From assembly GCA_934130975.1 (NCBI GenBank), contig CAKOYU010000003.1, positions 1 to 64,000 on the forward strand: a stretch of 64,000 bases of DNA. Reading direction: 5' to 3'. Below are positions 1-9,000 of the stretch, one piece after another (position 1 is the first letter of the stretch; each line of letters begins with the position of its first letter). The notes beneath the pieces are model-generated. The model was not told where the DNA came from. It ran no database searches and was given only the letters and a program-made list of their open reading frames with translations. Made by a program: the position numbers and the translations under genes. The DNA is from an uncultured Clostridia bacterium. Its GTDB lineage: Bacteria > Bacillota > Clostridia > TANB77 > CAG-508.

Positions 1-66
1 TATAACATGAAAGGAGTTGCTTTGCTACAAAGCTAAAGCCTATGTTACTACCGGCATAGCCGGAAG
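1..66 (-). mobile_element. IS200-type element end, copy 1
   Basis: This stretch matches 1589-1654 almost base for base, where it lies just upstream of a tnpA remnant. It holds two perfect small hairpins, gctttg/caaagc with a 3-nt loop and ccggc/gccgg with a 3-nt loop, as expected of the subterminal hairpins of single-strand IS200/IS605 transposons. Any tnpA belonging to this copy would lie left of the window. Assignment rests on the tnpA remnant beside copy 2. Confidence 0.55.
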
Positions 67-80
67 GTTATTCATACTAA

Positions 81-124
81 AAAAGAAAGAGAGATTTTGA
101 ATTTTCAAAATTTCTCTTTCTTTT
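81..124 (-). terminator. Palindromic terminator after the first C-lectin gene
   Basis: A near-perfect 19-bp inverted repeat (arms of the type aaagaaagagaaattttga) with a 4-6-nt loop ends in a T-rich tract on the minus strand. It sits 24 bases after the stop codon at 148, and a twin follows the second copy at 1669-1713. Confidence 0.7.
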
Positions 125-147
125 CGTTGATCAATAGGTATGTCTCA

Positions 148-1191
148 CTAAGCCAGCCAGAGAGCAACTCTTAAGCCTTCTTGATCGTCATCTAATTCTC
201 TTTCTATTTCATGTCTAGTCGCTGCAGCATAACTAGAACCATATCCGCCTCCTCTTCGGATTCTTTTTCCTCCATTTGCTAACTCTTGGGTCATAGTATA
301 TACATTTCCTGTGAAATCGTATATACCATTGGTGCATGCCTCTTTGGTTTCACCAGTCTTTTTTAACCCTGCAGTCCCAAAAAATTCACCCATATCATCA
401 TAATGACCCCAGTTTTCTGAATTTTTGATGATTTCTTTTTCTGTCCTTGCTTTGGTCTGCAAAAACCACTGCAGTACCGAATCATATTCGGCACCATAAA
501 GCATATGGCTTTTTACATGATTTTCATTAATCATGTTGCTTGCTAAACCTTTAGCATAGTCAAACTTGAGGTTAACCCATGGATACTCTCCTGCTACTGA
601 TTGCGCAGCCCCACTTCTTTTATTGTGGGATATTGTATACCGAGAAATATAAAATCCTCCATATTTCTCTACACTCTGGTACTGGGCTTTCAATTCACTT
701 TTCCAATTTTCGAAATATTTATTATCCCAAAAAGCCTTCTCAAACCGTCTTCTACCAAACTGCTCTTGGAAAGTGATCCCACCTAGTGTGGCATTTCTTT
801 CCAAGAATCCAACTGGAACCCAGACAAATTGACTTCTGTCATATTTGTCTAGGTGTTCAATTACGAACCCTTTTTTCCACTTTCCCTCTACATAGAAGAA
901 ACCATCTGGAATTGGTGGATTTTTGTAATCGCCTATCACTTGCCGATTCTGTTTTGAAATGAAAACCTCTGGTTCTGAGGTTTCGGAAACTGAAACCGAA
1001 TCTGAATCTGAAATTGACTCTTTTTTCTTTTTGCCACTTTTTTCCTTGACTTGTATCGTCTTTATCTGTGGCTCATCACTATTACTACTAGTGTCTTGGG
1101 CAGTGGCAATAATAATTAATTTTTCCTTTTTCTCTTCTACTTTAAACTGAATGCCATCACCTTTTAACACAATTTTCTTATACTGTTTCAT
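148..1191 (-). CDS. SUMF1/C-lectin-fold protein, cassette 1
   Basis: A 347-residue protein. Residues 1-95 are a unique domain plus a Lys- then Ser/Asp/Glu-rich linker (about 45-75). From about 115 to the end it resembles the formylglycine-generating-enzyme/SUMF1 C-lectin fold: FVWVPVGF (122-129), GGFYISRYTIS (178-188), YDFTGNVYTMTQE (about 291-303), RGGGY (about 313-317) and terminal GLRVALW. No catalytic cysteine pair stands out, so ligand binding is likelier than formylglycine formation. No signal peptide is visible. RBS aaaggagg precedes the ATG. The paralogue at 1735-2793 has an identical N-terminus but differs in the loop-like segments. This fold also forms the variable proteins of diversity-generating retroelements, but no reverse transcriptase or template repeat is in the window. 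The fold call is firm; the function is unknown. Confidence 0.85.
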   Translation of the reverse strand: MKQYKKIVLKGDGIQFKVEEKKEKLIIIATAQDTSSNSDEPQIKTIQVKEKSGKKKKESISDSDSVSVSETSEPEVFISKQNRQVIGDYKNPPIPDGFFYVEGKWKKGFVIEHLDKYDRSQFVWVPVGFLERNATLGGITFQEQFGRRRFEKAFWDNKYFENWKSELKAQYQSVEKYGGFYISRYTISHNKRSGAAQSVAGEYPWVNLKFDYAKGLASNMINENHVKSHMLYGAEYDSVLQWFLQTKARTEKEIIKNSENWGHYDDMGEFFGTAGLKKTGETKEACTNGIYDFTGNVYTMTQELANGGKRIRRGGGYGSSYAAATRHEIERELDDDQEGLRVALWLA

Positions 1192-1254
1192 TGTTTATTC
1201 CTCCTTTTGTCTGCTCTACAGTATTTCTACATGGCTTTTGCCATTTACATAACA

Positions 1255-1283
1255 ATTATATCATATTTGTTTTATTTTGTAAA
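1255..1283 (-). promoter_or_regulatory. Promoter of the first C-lectin gene
   Basis: TTTACA (1278-1283), a 17-nt spacer and TATAAT (1255-1260) lie about 63 bases upstream of the ATG. The leader contains a small atggc/gccat hairpin. The same arrangement precedes cassette 2 at 2857-2885. Confidence 0.75.
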
Positions 1284-1344
1284 TAGTTTATTAAGTAAAC
1301 CAGTAGTGACGAATAAAAATTTTTTTCTTAGAAAATTAAGTTTT

Positions 1345-1533
1345 TTAACGTTTATTTTTTAGATATTCTTCGCAATGTAGTATTATCAATGCTTTCAAAG
1401 TTGTACTTTTTTTATAAAAAGCCTGCAAAGTCCCTATATGATATTTGCAATTCCATTTTGTATGTGATAAACTTGACATTGTATCATATGTAGTACTTTC
1501 TTCTTTAGTTTTCTTACTGAATATACTATTCAT
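1345..1533 (-). pseudogene. tnpA: IS200-type transposase (tnpA) N-terminal remnant
   Basis: A 62-codon frame starts at the ATG 1531-1533 behind the RBS gaaaggag. Residues about 21-35 read SSLSHTKWNCKYHI, the hallmark opening of IS200/IS605 TnpA (Y1 transposase). After KYHI the family sequence is lost: HUH and the catalytic tyrosine are absent, and the remaining 29 residues are not recognisable. The frame could extend to a TTG at 1540-1542, but the RBS spacing favours the ATG. This is a decayed or internally deleted element between the two C-lectin cassettes, and its 5' regulatory end is intact at 1539-1660. Confidence 0.75.
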
Positions 1534-1538
1534 GATAC

Positions 1539-1608
1539 GCAACTCCTTTCATTTATTTTATCATTTATGCGTCGAAACATATTGATATTATAACATGAAA
1601 GGAGTTGC
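1539..1608 (-). promoter_or_regulatory. tnpA leader with RBS-sequestering inverted repeat
   Basis: A perfect 14-bp inverted repeat pairs 1539-1552, which contains the tnpA ribosome site, with 1595-1608. An extended -10 (TGTTATAAT, 1587-1595) lies between the arms. Transcripts started here would lack the upstream arm. Read-through transcripts from the C-lectin gene would contain both arms and could hide the RBS. Confidence 0.6.
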
Positions 1609-1660
1609 TTTGCTACAAAGCTAAAGCCTACTATACTACCGGCACAGCCGGAAGTTTATT
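1589..1660 (-). mobile_element. IS200-type element end, copy 2
   Basis: A second copy of the window-edge element, directly upstream of the tnpA remnant, which makes it the left end of the IS. Hairpins are at 1607-1621 (gctttg-cta-caaagc) and 1639-1651 (ccggc-aca-gccgg). The loop differs by one base from copy 1, with the stem conserved. Confidence 0.6.
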
Positions 1661-1668
1661 TAACAATA

Positions 1669-1713
1669 AAAAAGAAAGAGAAATTTTGAATTTTCAAAAT
1701 TTCTCTTTCTTTT
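1669..1713 (-). terminator. Palindromic terminator after the second C-lectin gene
   Basis: A perfect 19-bp inverted repeat with a short loop, followed on the minus strand by a T-rich run. It begins about 20 bases past the stop codon at 1735. Confidence 0.75.
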
Positions 1714-1734
1714 CGTTAGATTACTAGGTAGATC

Positions 1735-2793
1735 TCACTCCAGCCAAAGAGCAACCCTTAAGCCTTCTTCATCACTCTCTGAATCCATTCTTATTTCGCT
1801 CCTTACAGCCGCAGCATCACTACTACATGAGCTACAGTTATATCCTCCTCCTCTTATGACTCGCTTTCCTCCTTTTGTTAATTCTTGGGTCATAGTAAAT
1901 ACATTTCCTGTGAAATCGTATATACCATTGGTGCATGTTTCTTTGATTTCACCAGTCTTTTTTAAATTAGAAGTTCCAAAGAATGACCCCCAATAATCAT
2001 AGTGTCCCCATGTTCCGGAGTCTTCGATGATTTCTTTTTCAGTCCTTGCTTTGGTCTGCAAGAACCACTGCAGTACAGAATCATATTCGGCACCATAAAG
2101 CATATGGCTTTTTACATGATTTTCATTAATCATGCGACTTGCCACCCCTTTAGCAAAGTCATAATTCATTTCGACCCACGGATACTCTCCTGCGACTGAT
2201 TGCGGAGCAGCGGTTCTTTTATTGATAGATATGGTGTAACGAGAAATATAAAATCCTCCATATTTCTCTACACTCTGGTACTGGGCTTCCAGCTCTCCTT
2301 CAAAATTTTCGAAATATTTATTATCCGAAAAATCTTTTTCTATGAACCTTCTTCGCCCAAACTGCTCTAGGAAAGTCCTTCCATTTAGTGTAGCATTTTT
2401 TTCCAAGAATCCAACTGGAACCCAGACAAATTGACTTCTGTCATATTTGTCAGAATGTTCGATTACGAACCCTTTTTTCCATTTTCCTTCAACATAGGAA
2501 AAACCTTTTGGAATTGGTGGATTTTTGTAATCGCCTATCACTTGCCGATTCTGTTTTGAAATGAAAACCTCTGGTTCTGAGGTTTCGGAAACTGAAACCG
2601 AATCTGAATCTGAAATTGACTCTTTTTTCTTTTTGCCACTTTTTTCCTTGACTTGTATCGTCTTTATCTGTGGCTCATCACTATTACTACTAGTGTCTTG
2701 GGCAGTGGCAATAATAATTAATTTTTCCTTTTTCTCTTCTACTTTAAACTGAATGCCATCACCTTTTAACACAATTTTCTTATACTGTTTCAT
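1735..2793 (-). CDS. SUMF1/C-lectin-fold protein, cassette 2
   Basis: A 352-residue paralogue of the 148-1191 protein. Residues 1-95 are identical. Differences then cluster in short blocks: around residues 131-160, 187-195, 205-218, 256-275 and the last 45. The scaffold motifs (FVWVPVGF, GGFYISRYTIS, YDFTGNVFTMTQE, RGGGY, GLRVALW) are kept. The C-terminal variable block here is longer and carries NCSSCSSD. Same RBS and promoter type as copy 1. Family and caveats are as for copy 1: a C-lectin-type binding domain with unknown ligand and no obvious secretion signal. Confidence 0.85.
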   Translation of the reverse strand: MKQYKKIVLKGDGIQFKVEEKKEKLIIIATAQDTSSNSDEPQIKTIQVKEKSGKKKKESISDSDSVSVSETSEPEVFISKQNRQVIGDYKNPPIPKGFSYVEGKWKKGFVIEHSDKYDRSQFVWVPVGFLEKNATLNGRTFLEQFGRRRFIEKDFSDNKYFENFEGELEAQYQSVEKYGGFYISRYTISINKRTAAPQSVAGEYPWVEMNYDFAKGVASRMINENHVKSHMLYGAEYDSVLQWFLQTKARTEKEIIEDSGTWGHYDYWGSFFGTSNLKKTGEIKETCTNGIYDFTGNVFTMTQELTKGGKRVIRGGGYNCSSCSSDAAAVRSEIRMDSESDEEGLRVALWLE

Positions 2794-2856
2794 TGTTTAT
2801 TCCTCCTTTTGTCTGCTCTACAGTATTTCTACATGGCTTTTACCGTTTACATAACA

Positions 2857-2885
2857 ATTGTACCATATTTGTTTTATTTTGTAAA
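2857..2885 (-). promoter_or_regulatory. Promoter of the second C-lectin gene
   Basis: TTTACA (2880-2885), 17-nt spacer, TACAAT (2857-2862). The -10 differs by one base from the TATAAT of cassette 1, so this copy may be weaker. The rest of 2903-3061 shows only a weak hairpin (atcgtg/cacgat near 3009-3033) that could end the gene at 3062. Confidence 0.65.
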
Positions 2886-3061
2886 TAGTTTATTAAGTAA
2901 ACTATTTAATTTTTATACCTTTTGTCCCTTTATTTACTCTCTTTTAAATACCATAAGCTTTAAATGAAATTACGAATGTACATGTAGAAATTTTAGAACT
3001 TATATTTAATCGTGCGGAAAGAGTTCACGATAATCGTTTATTTATTAACTCAAATCATATT

Positions 3062-6000
3062 TCACATAACAATTTCAACATTAAACACCTTTCCACTACC
3101 ATCAAGAACAATTTTATTTTCATGTTCAGTACCATCAAGAAAGACCTTAACAACACCTGTATTCTTTCCATCTAGATTCTTAACAACAATATTATAAATA
3201 CTATTACCAAATTTATATTTAATCTCAAATTCGTTCCAAAACTTAGGAATACAAGGATTAAAACTCATAGTATTATGATAAATATTTAATCCTAAAATAT
3301 ATTGAATTCCAGCCAAGTAATACCAACTACTAGAACCTGTATACCAAGTCCATCCACCTGAACCAGCCAAATTTTGAGCACCATACACGTCTGCTGCAAG
3401 TACATATGGTTCAACTTTGTATTTGTTTGCTGATTCTTTTGTTTTTGCATGTTCTATTGGTGTTATCATTTTATATAATTCTACTGCTTTATCTCCTTTT
3501 CCAAGCATTGCTTCTGCAATAATTGCCCAAATGGCAGAGTGTGTATATTGACCACCATTTTCTCTAACACCTGGAACATAAGCTTTAATATATCCAGGCT
3601 CAAGCTTGCCCTTTTCAAAAGGAGGATCTAATAATTTAATAATTCCACTTTCAACATCAACCAAATGATTTTCTAAACTTTCCATTGCCTGCTTTTGTTT
3701 TTCTTCATCACCTGCACCAGAAATTACAGACCAACTTTGAGCAATACTGTCAATTCTACATTCTTCATTTTCCATACTTCCATAGACGTCACCATTATCA
3801 GCAAAAGCTCTTTTAAACCATCTACCATTCCATGCATTTGTATTTAAGTTTACTTGCAACTTTTTCGCTATTTGTTTGTATTGCTCAACAGCCTCTAAAT
3901 CATTCATATATTCTGCAATTGAAATGAATTGATTCAAAATTTCATATAAGAAAAATCCTAGCCATACACTTTCTCCTTTACCTTCTGGTCCTATATTACT
4001 AAAACCATCGTTCCAATCACCTATTCCTATTTTAGGCAATCCATGTTCTCCAAAACACCAGTCATTATCACTAATTCCACAAGCTCTATCAATTGCCTTT
4101 TTGCAATGTTCATAAATACTTCCTTCAATATTTGAAGTCAAATATTGTTCATATTTTTCTTTTTCATTTTCACTTAACTTTGCTCCTTGCAAATATGGTG
4201 TAACAATATTTAAAATCCCATAATTTCCAGTGTGTCTAATATATTTTATAACCATATATGGAAGCCACAATAAATCATCAGAAAACTTAGTTCTTATACC
4301 TCTATTATTTTCCTCATGCCACCAATGTTCAACATCTCCTTCTATAAATTGATGTTTACTGTGTTTGATTATTTGATTATATAAAATATTAGTATCTAAA
4401 AATTTTGTACCATATGCATCTTGCAATTGGTCTCTAAATCCATATGCCCCTCCTGATTGATAAAATCCACTTTTAGCAAGTAATCTACTACTTATGGTTT
4501 GATACATTATCCAACCATTAAGCATTATATTTAAAGATTCATATGGAGTTTTTACTTGTAACTTTCCTAATAAATCATTCCATTTATTTTTAACTTTTCC
4601 AAGTTCCATATTACAATTTTGTACTTTTGAGTATTTATATGCAATATCTTTTGCTGAAACTAAATTCTCTTCTGCACCTAAAATTATAGATATTTTCTTA
4701 TCTGAAAAACTTTCTATTTCAACTTCTAATTCTATTGCAATACAAGATTTTTTTCCAATCCCACTATCATTATCAAGTCTAATTTTGTTTATTCCAAATG
4801 TCTTTTTATTTCCTGTAAATGATTTTATTTTCTCACTACTAGAAACATATATTGTGTCATTAAACTCATCAACATTATAAAGATTTTTTGCTATTATCAT
4901 ATTCGAATTTTCTTCATATTTAAGTCTTATATAAGTATCTGACTTTATTTCATCTTCTCCTATTACTGGTTTAACATAGTACAAAATTTTTAATTTTTTC
5001 TTTTTGGGTGCATTATTTTTTAATGTTAAAATATTGATTTTACAGCTTTCTTCTTGTGGTACAAATACTTCTAATTCTTGCGTAATTTCATCACTTGAAT
5101 GAATATATTTAGCATATCCAAACCCAAATACTGCATTATAATTTTTGTCATCTGGCATAGGCATTGCAGTTGCTGTCCATATACGTCCATTTTCTTCATC
5201 TTTTAAATAAATTATTTCTGATGGAATATTACTACATGCACTATTTTGCCAACTTGTGATTCTATTTAATCTACTATTTTTGTACCAAGTATATCCTCCA
5301 CCACTTTCTGTTACCACACTACCGAATTTTTCATTTGCAATTACATGACTCCAAGTTGTTGGCAATTTATTTTCTTTATTTACTCTTATAACATATTCTT
5401 TTCCGTCTTCTGTAAAGGCTCCATATTCATTATAATATTTAGGTTCATTCATATTATTTAAAATATCTATATCTTTTGTATTATCTTCTTCTGTGGTTAT
5501 TTCTTTTGTATTTTCAACAACTCTATATTCGTCTAGTACATCCTCTTCCATGTCTTTTATAATGTTTCGTAAATTTCCTAAATGACTGTCTATTACTAAA
5601 CTTGATACAAACTTTATTAAATTTACATCTTGTACATCCATTTCACTTTTAGAAAGCACAAAAATTCCACCATAAATATTTTTCATATATGCTAAATGGC
5701 TATTTAAAATAACTCCTTCAATTTCATCTTTTATATAGTTTTCGTAACTGTAGTTTTCTTCATCTATTATTACCATCTCAACTTGCACATTTTTAGTTCT
5801 AAAAAATTCATATGCTTTTATAATTTGTTTAACAACATAAATGTCATTTATATATTTAATTGTAACTGTAATTATAGGCAAGTCACCAGAAATACCGTAT
5901 TTCCATAAGTCTTTTTGTTCATAAGTTTTGTATGCTAATTTAGCATTATTTTTTAGTGGATTATCAAACAAAATATATGATAATATTGTTTGATATATAT

Positions 6001-9000
6001 CCATATCTTTTCCTTTAATTTCTAGATATCTTGATTCTGCTTCTGTTTTAGCTTTCACAATCTCAAATTCTCTGCCCACATTTTCCATTATTTTGTATTT
6101 TTCTATATTTTGAATCGCTAGCTGTTCTTCATATTCAACTGATAATATTAAATCAACATATACTTTTTGTTCTGGTTGAATTTTGATTGTATTTTTTAAT
6201 GCGACTATCCCTTCTGTAGTAAGTCCTATTTTTTTAGACAATGGAGTTGAATTTTGAACAGCTTTTGGTATTCCAAAATTATTTCTTCCAGTAAATTTTG
6301 CTCTATCTATTTCATATTCTGTTTCTCCTATTTTCTCACTATTTGTTTGCATTTTTGCAATTAAATATAATTCTTTTTGATGACTTTCTCTGTTCTTTCT
6401 TTTTACTGTTAAATAATCATTTTCTTCATCATATCTATATACTAAAAATAGATTGTTAAATGCTTGGTGTGCATAATCCTGCTCTTTTTTTGAAAGTACA
6501 GGCTCAAAATATGATGTTACTTCTAATATTTTTTCTTCTCGTGTTTTATTTTGAATTTCAAGTCTTCGTATTTCAACAGGTTCATTTGCATCAACAGTAA
6601 CTTTGAATTTTGTTTTTATTTCTTCTTCTGTTTTCTCAAATTGATTTCTATCTGGCATAAATTGAACTGTAAATTGCTCACAATTCTTATCATCTGTTGC
6701 AGACCAAATTTCATTTGATTTTATATCTTTTATATAGAAAAATATCCCTTGATTATAATCATCTGTCCTTTTAAATCTATTTATATAGTTTTCTTCAAAT
6801 TTGCTTACTCCACATCCCAGCTGATTCATTGCTACAACATATTTTTCATTTCCTATTACATTTCCTCTGATTACTCTCTCATCTATTTTGTTATATTCTC
6901 TTACTGTATAATTTTCGTAATCTTGATATCTAATTTTTTCTGGTTTTTCTTTTGATTCTTTTGTTATTATAAATGTTTCTGGCATTCTTTCTTGTAATAA
7001 AATGCTTACTGCTTCTATTTCTGGGTTTTTCATAAATCTTTTTTGAAAGATTTGATTATTAAATAAGTTGTTTATAGATAATAATATCAGTGCCTGATGA
7101 TGTGCCATATATGTTTTTACAGGTATTGATTTTTGACCTTTTGTAAGTCTTTCTGGTGTGTAATCTATTGATTCATAAAATCCATATTTATCATACATTC
7201 CTTGTTTTTCTAATTGTTTTAAATTTCTTATTACTGCTGTTGGCATATCTGTTATTGCTAATACACTTCCATAAGTTGCACTTACCATTTCATCTGCTAA
7301 TCCTCTTTTTAGACCTAACCATGGTATTCCAAATGCTTTATATTGATAATTTGAATGCAAGTCTTTTAAATTAAATGCCGCTTCTGATATTCCCCAAGGT
7401 ATTCCTAGCTTTTGGCTATATTCAATTTGATTCATTATTGCAAATCTGCAAGATTCGTCTAATAAACTTCCTTCATATCTTGGTATATTGATATTTGGCA
7501 TTAAATATTCAAATGCTGTTCCAGACCATGATATAAGTCCTTTGTATTTTCTTAATACTGTTAAAGTTCTGCTCAAATTATTCCAATGTTTTGATGGTAC
7601 ATCATTTTTAGCTATTGCTACTAAACTTGCTTGTCTTGCTTCTGATGCTAATAAATCATAATATGAATCTGTCAATTTGTTTTCTTCTATATTAAATCCT
7701 ATTGAAAATAATCTCTGCTCTTCATTATATAATACTTTAAAATCTGTATTTTCTATCATTTCAGTTAGTTTATTTATCATATCCTCTATTTCGTCTGTTT
7801 TGTCTAGTTCCTCTAAAAAAGCTCTTGTTGTATACATATACCCAACTAAATTTCCACTATCTACTGTTGAAATATATCTTGGTATTAAAGGTTTCATCGT
7901 TTTTATATTGTACCAATTGTATAAATGTCCATTCCATTTTGGTAAATCATATACAACATTTATTAGATTTTTTAGCCTATCTATACTTGATTCCAAACCT
8001 TCAAATCCTAAGTCATAACTTGATATTATTGCTAACATTGAAAGTCCTATATTTGTAGATGATGTTCTTGGAACTACTACTTGCTTTCTGTCTTCTTGAT
8101 AATTATCTGGAATCATATAATTGTTTTCTGCTGTTAAATAGTCTTTAAAAAATTGCCAAGTTCTTTGTGCAATTTCTTTTAGATATATTTCATCTTCTTT
8201 CGCTATTTTTTTCTTGTTATTTTCAGGCACTTTGCTTATTTTATACATGATATAAGGAATAGTTATCCACAAAATTCCAATAATTGTTAATAACTTTCTT
8301 TCAAAACCTATTAAAATTGCTAATATTCCGAATATTACATTTATAGCCATCTTTTTATAATAATTTTCAAATGTAGTTTTAGATTGTTTTTCTGCATCTT
8401 CTGATGTCATCCATTCTAGCAAATGTTTATGAGAAATATTTACTCTATATATTGTTTTACAAATTGCTTTTAATTCTACATATGCCTTATATGGTACACA
8501 GCCTACTGTTAAAATTGCCCTATATATTGCACCTTTTACTCCTGCAATATGTGGTGTAAATGTTTTTTGCTTTTTCTCTCCTTCTTTTCTTGAAAATGCT
8601 AATGTTAAAATCTCTAATACAAATGGATATATAACTATTCCAAGTGAAGTTAATACCAGCCATTGGCTCTTTGTACATATTCCCCAGATTAGTAGAACTA
8701 TTATTGCTATTTCAAATAAACTTCTTCTTAAATTATCAAATATTTTGAATTTTGAAAGTGTATTTAATTTACTTTTTAGCCATCTTGTAATCTGCCAATC
8801 TCCTCTTGTCCATCTTGATAATCTATTCATAAAACTCGCATATTTTGTTGGATATCCATCCATTAGCATTATATCTGACGCTAGTCCACACCTTAAATAA
8901 CTTCCTTCTAACAAATCATGGCTAAGTACTGTATTTTCTGGAATTTCTTGTTTTAGCACTTTTGAAAATACTTCAACATCATATATTCCTTTTCCTGTAA

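Larger units (their letters stand above)
1..2903. repeat. Tandem cassette duplication (two units)
   Basis: Two units, 1-1303 and 1589-2903, repeat the same order: an IS200-type end, a long palindromic terminator, a C-lectin-fold gene, and a promoter with 5' leader. The promoter-proximal part of each unit (906-1240 against 2514-2848) is nearly base-identical, while the distal part of the gene is a patchwork of identical and diverged blocks. Between the units lies a transposase remnant (1304-1588). The first unit starts at the window edge, so the array may continue to the left. Confidence 0.85.

Noticed and set aside
1..66. Resemblance to a cyclic-di-GMP (GEMM) riboswitch, from aaagctaaagcc-type words
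   Set aside because: It lies downstream of a gene terminator, lacks the rest of the aptamer, and its second copy is directly upstream of an IS200-type transposase remnant.
959..2752. Two identical 63-codon plus-strand frames at 959-1150 and 2561-2752
   Set aside because: They are reverse-strand readings of the duplicated N-terminal part of the C-lectin genes, with no RBS.
148..2793. A diversity-generating retroelement
   Set aside because: No reverse transcriptase, template repeat or accessory gene in the window, and differences between copies include block changes and synonymous changes, not only A-site substitutions. Kept as a question about the neighbouring DNA.
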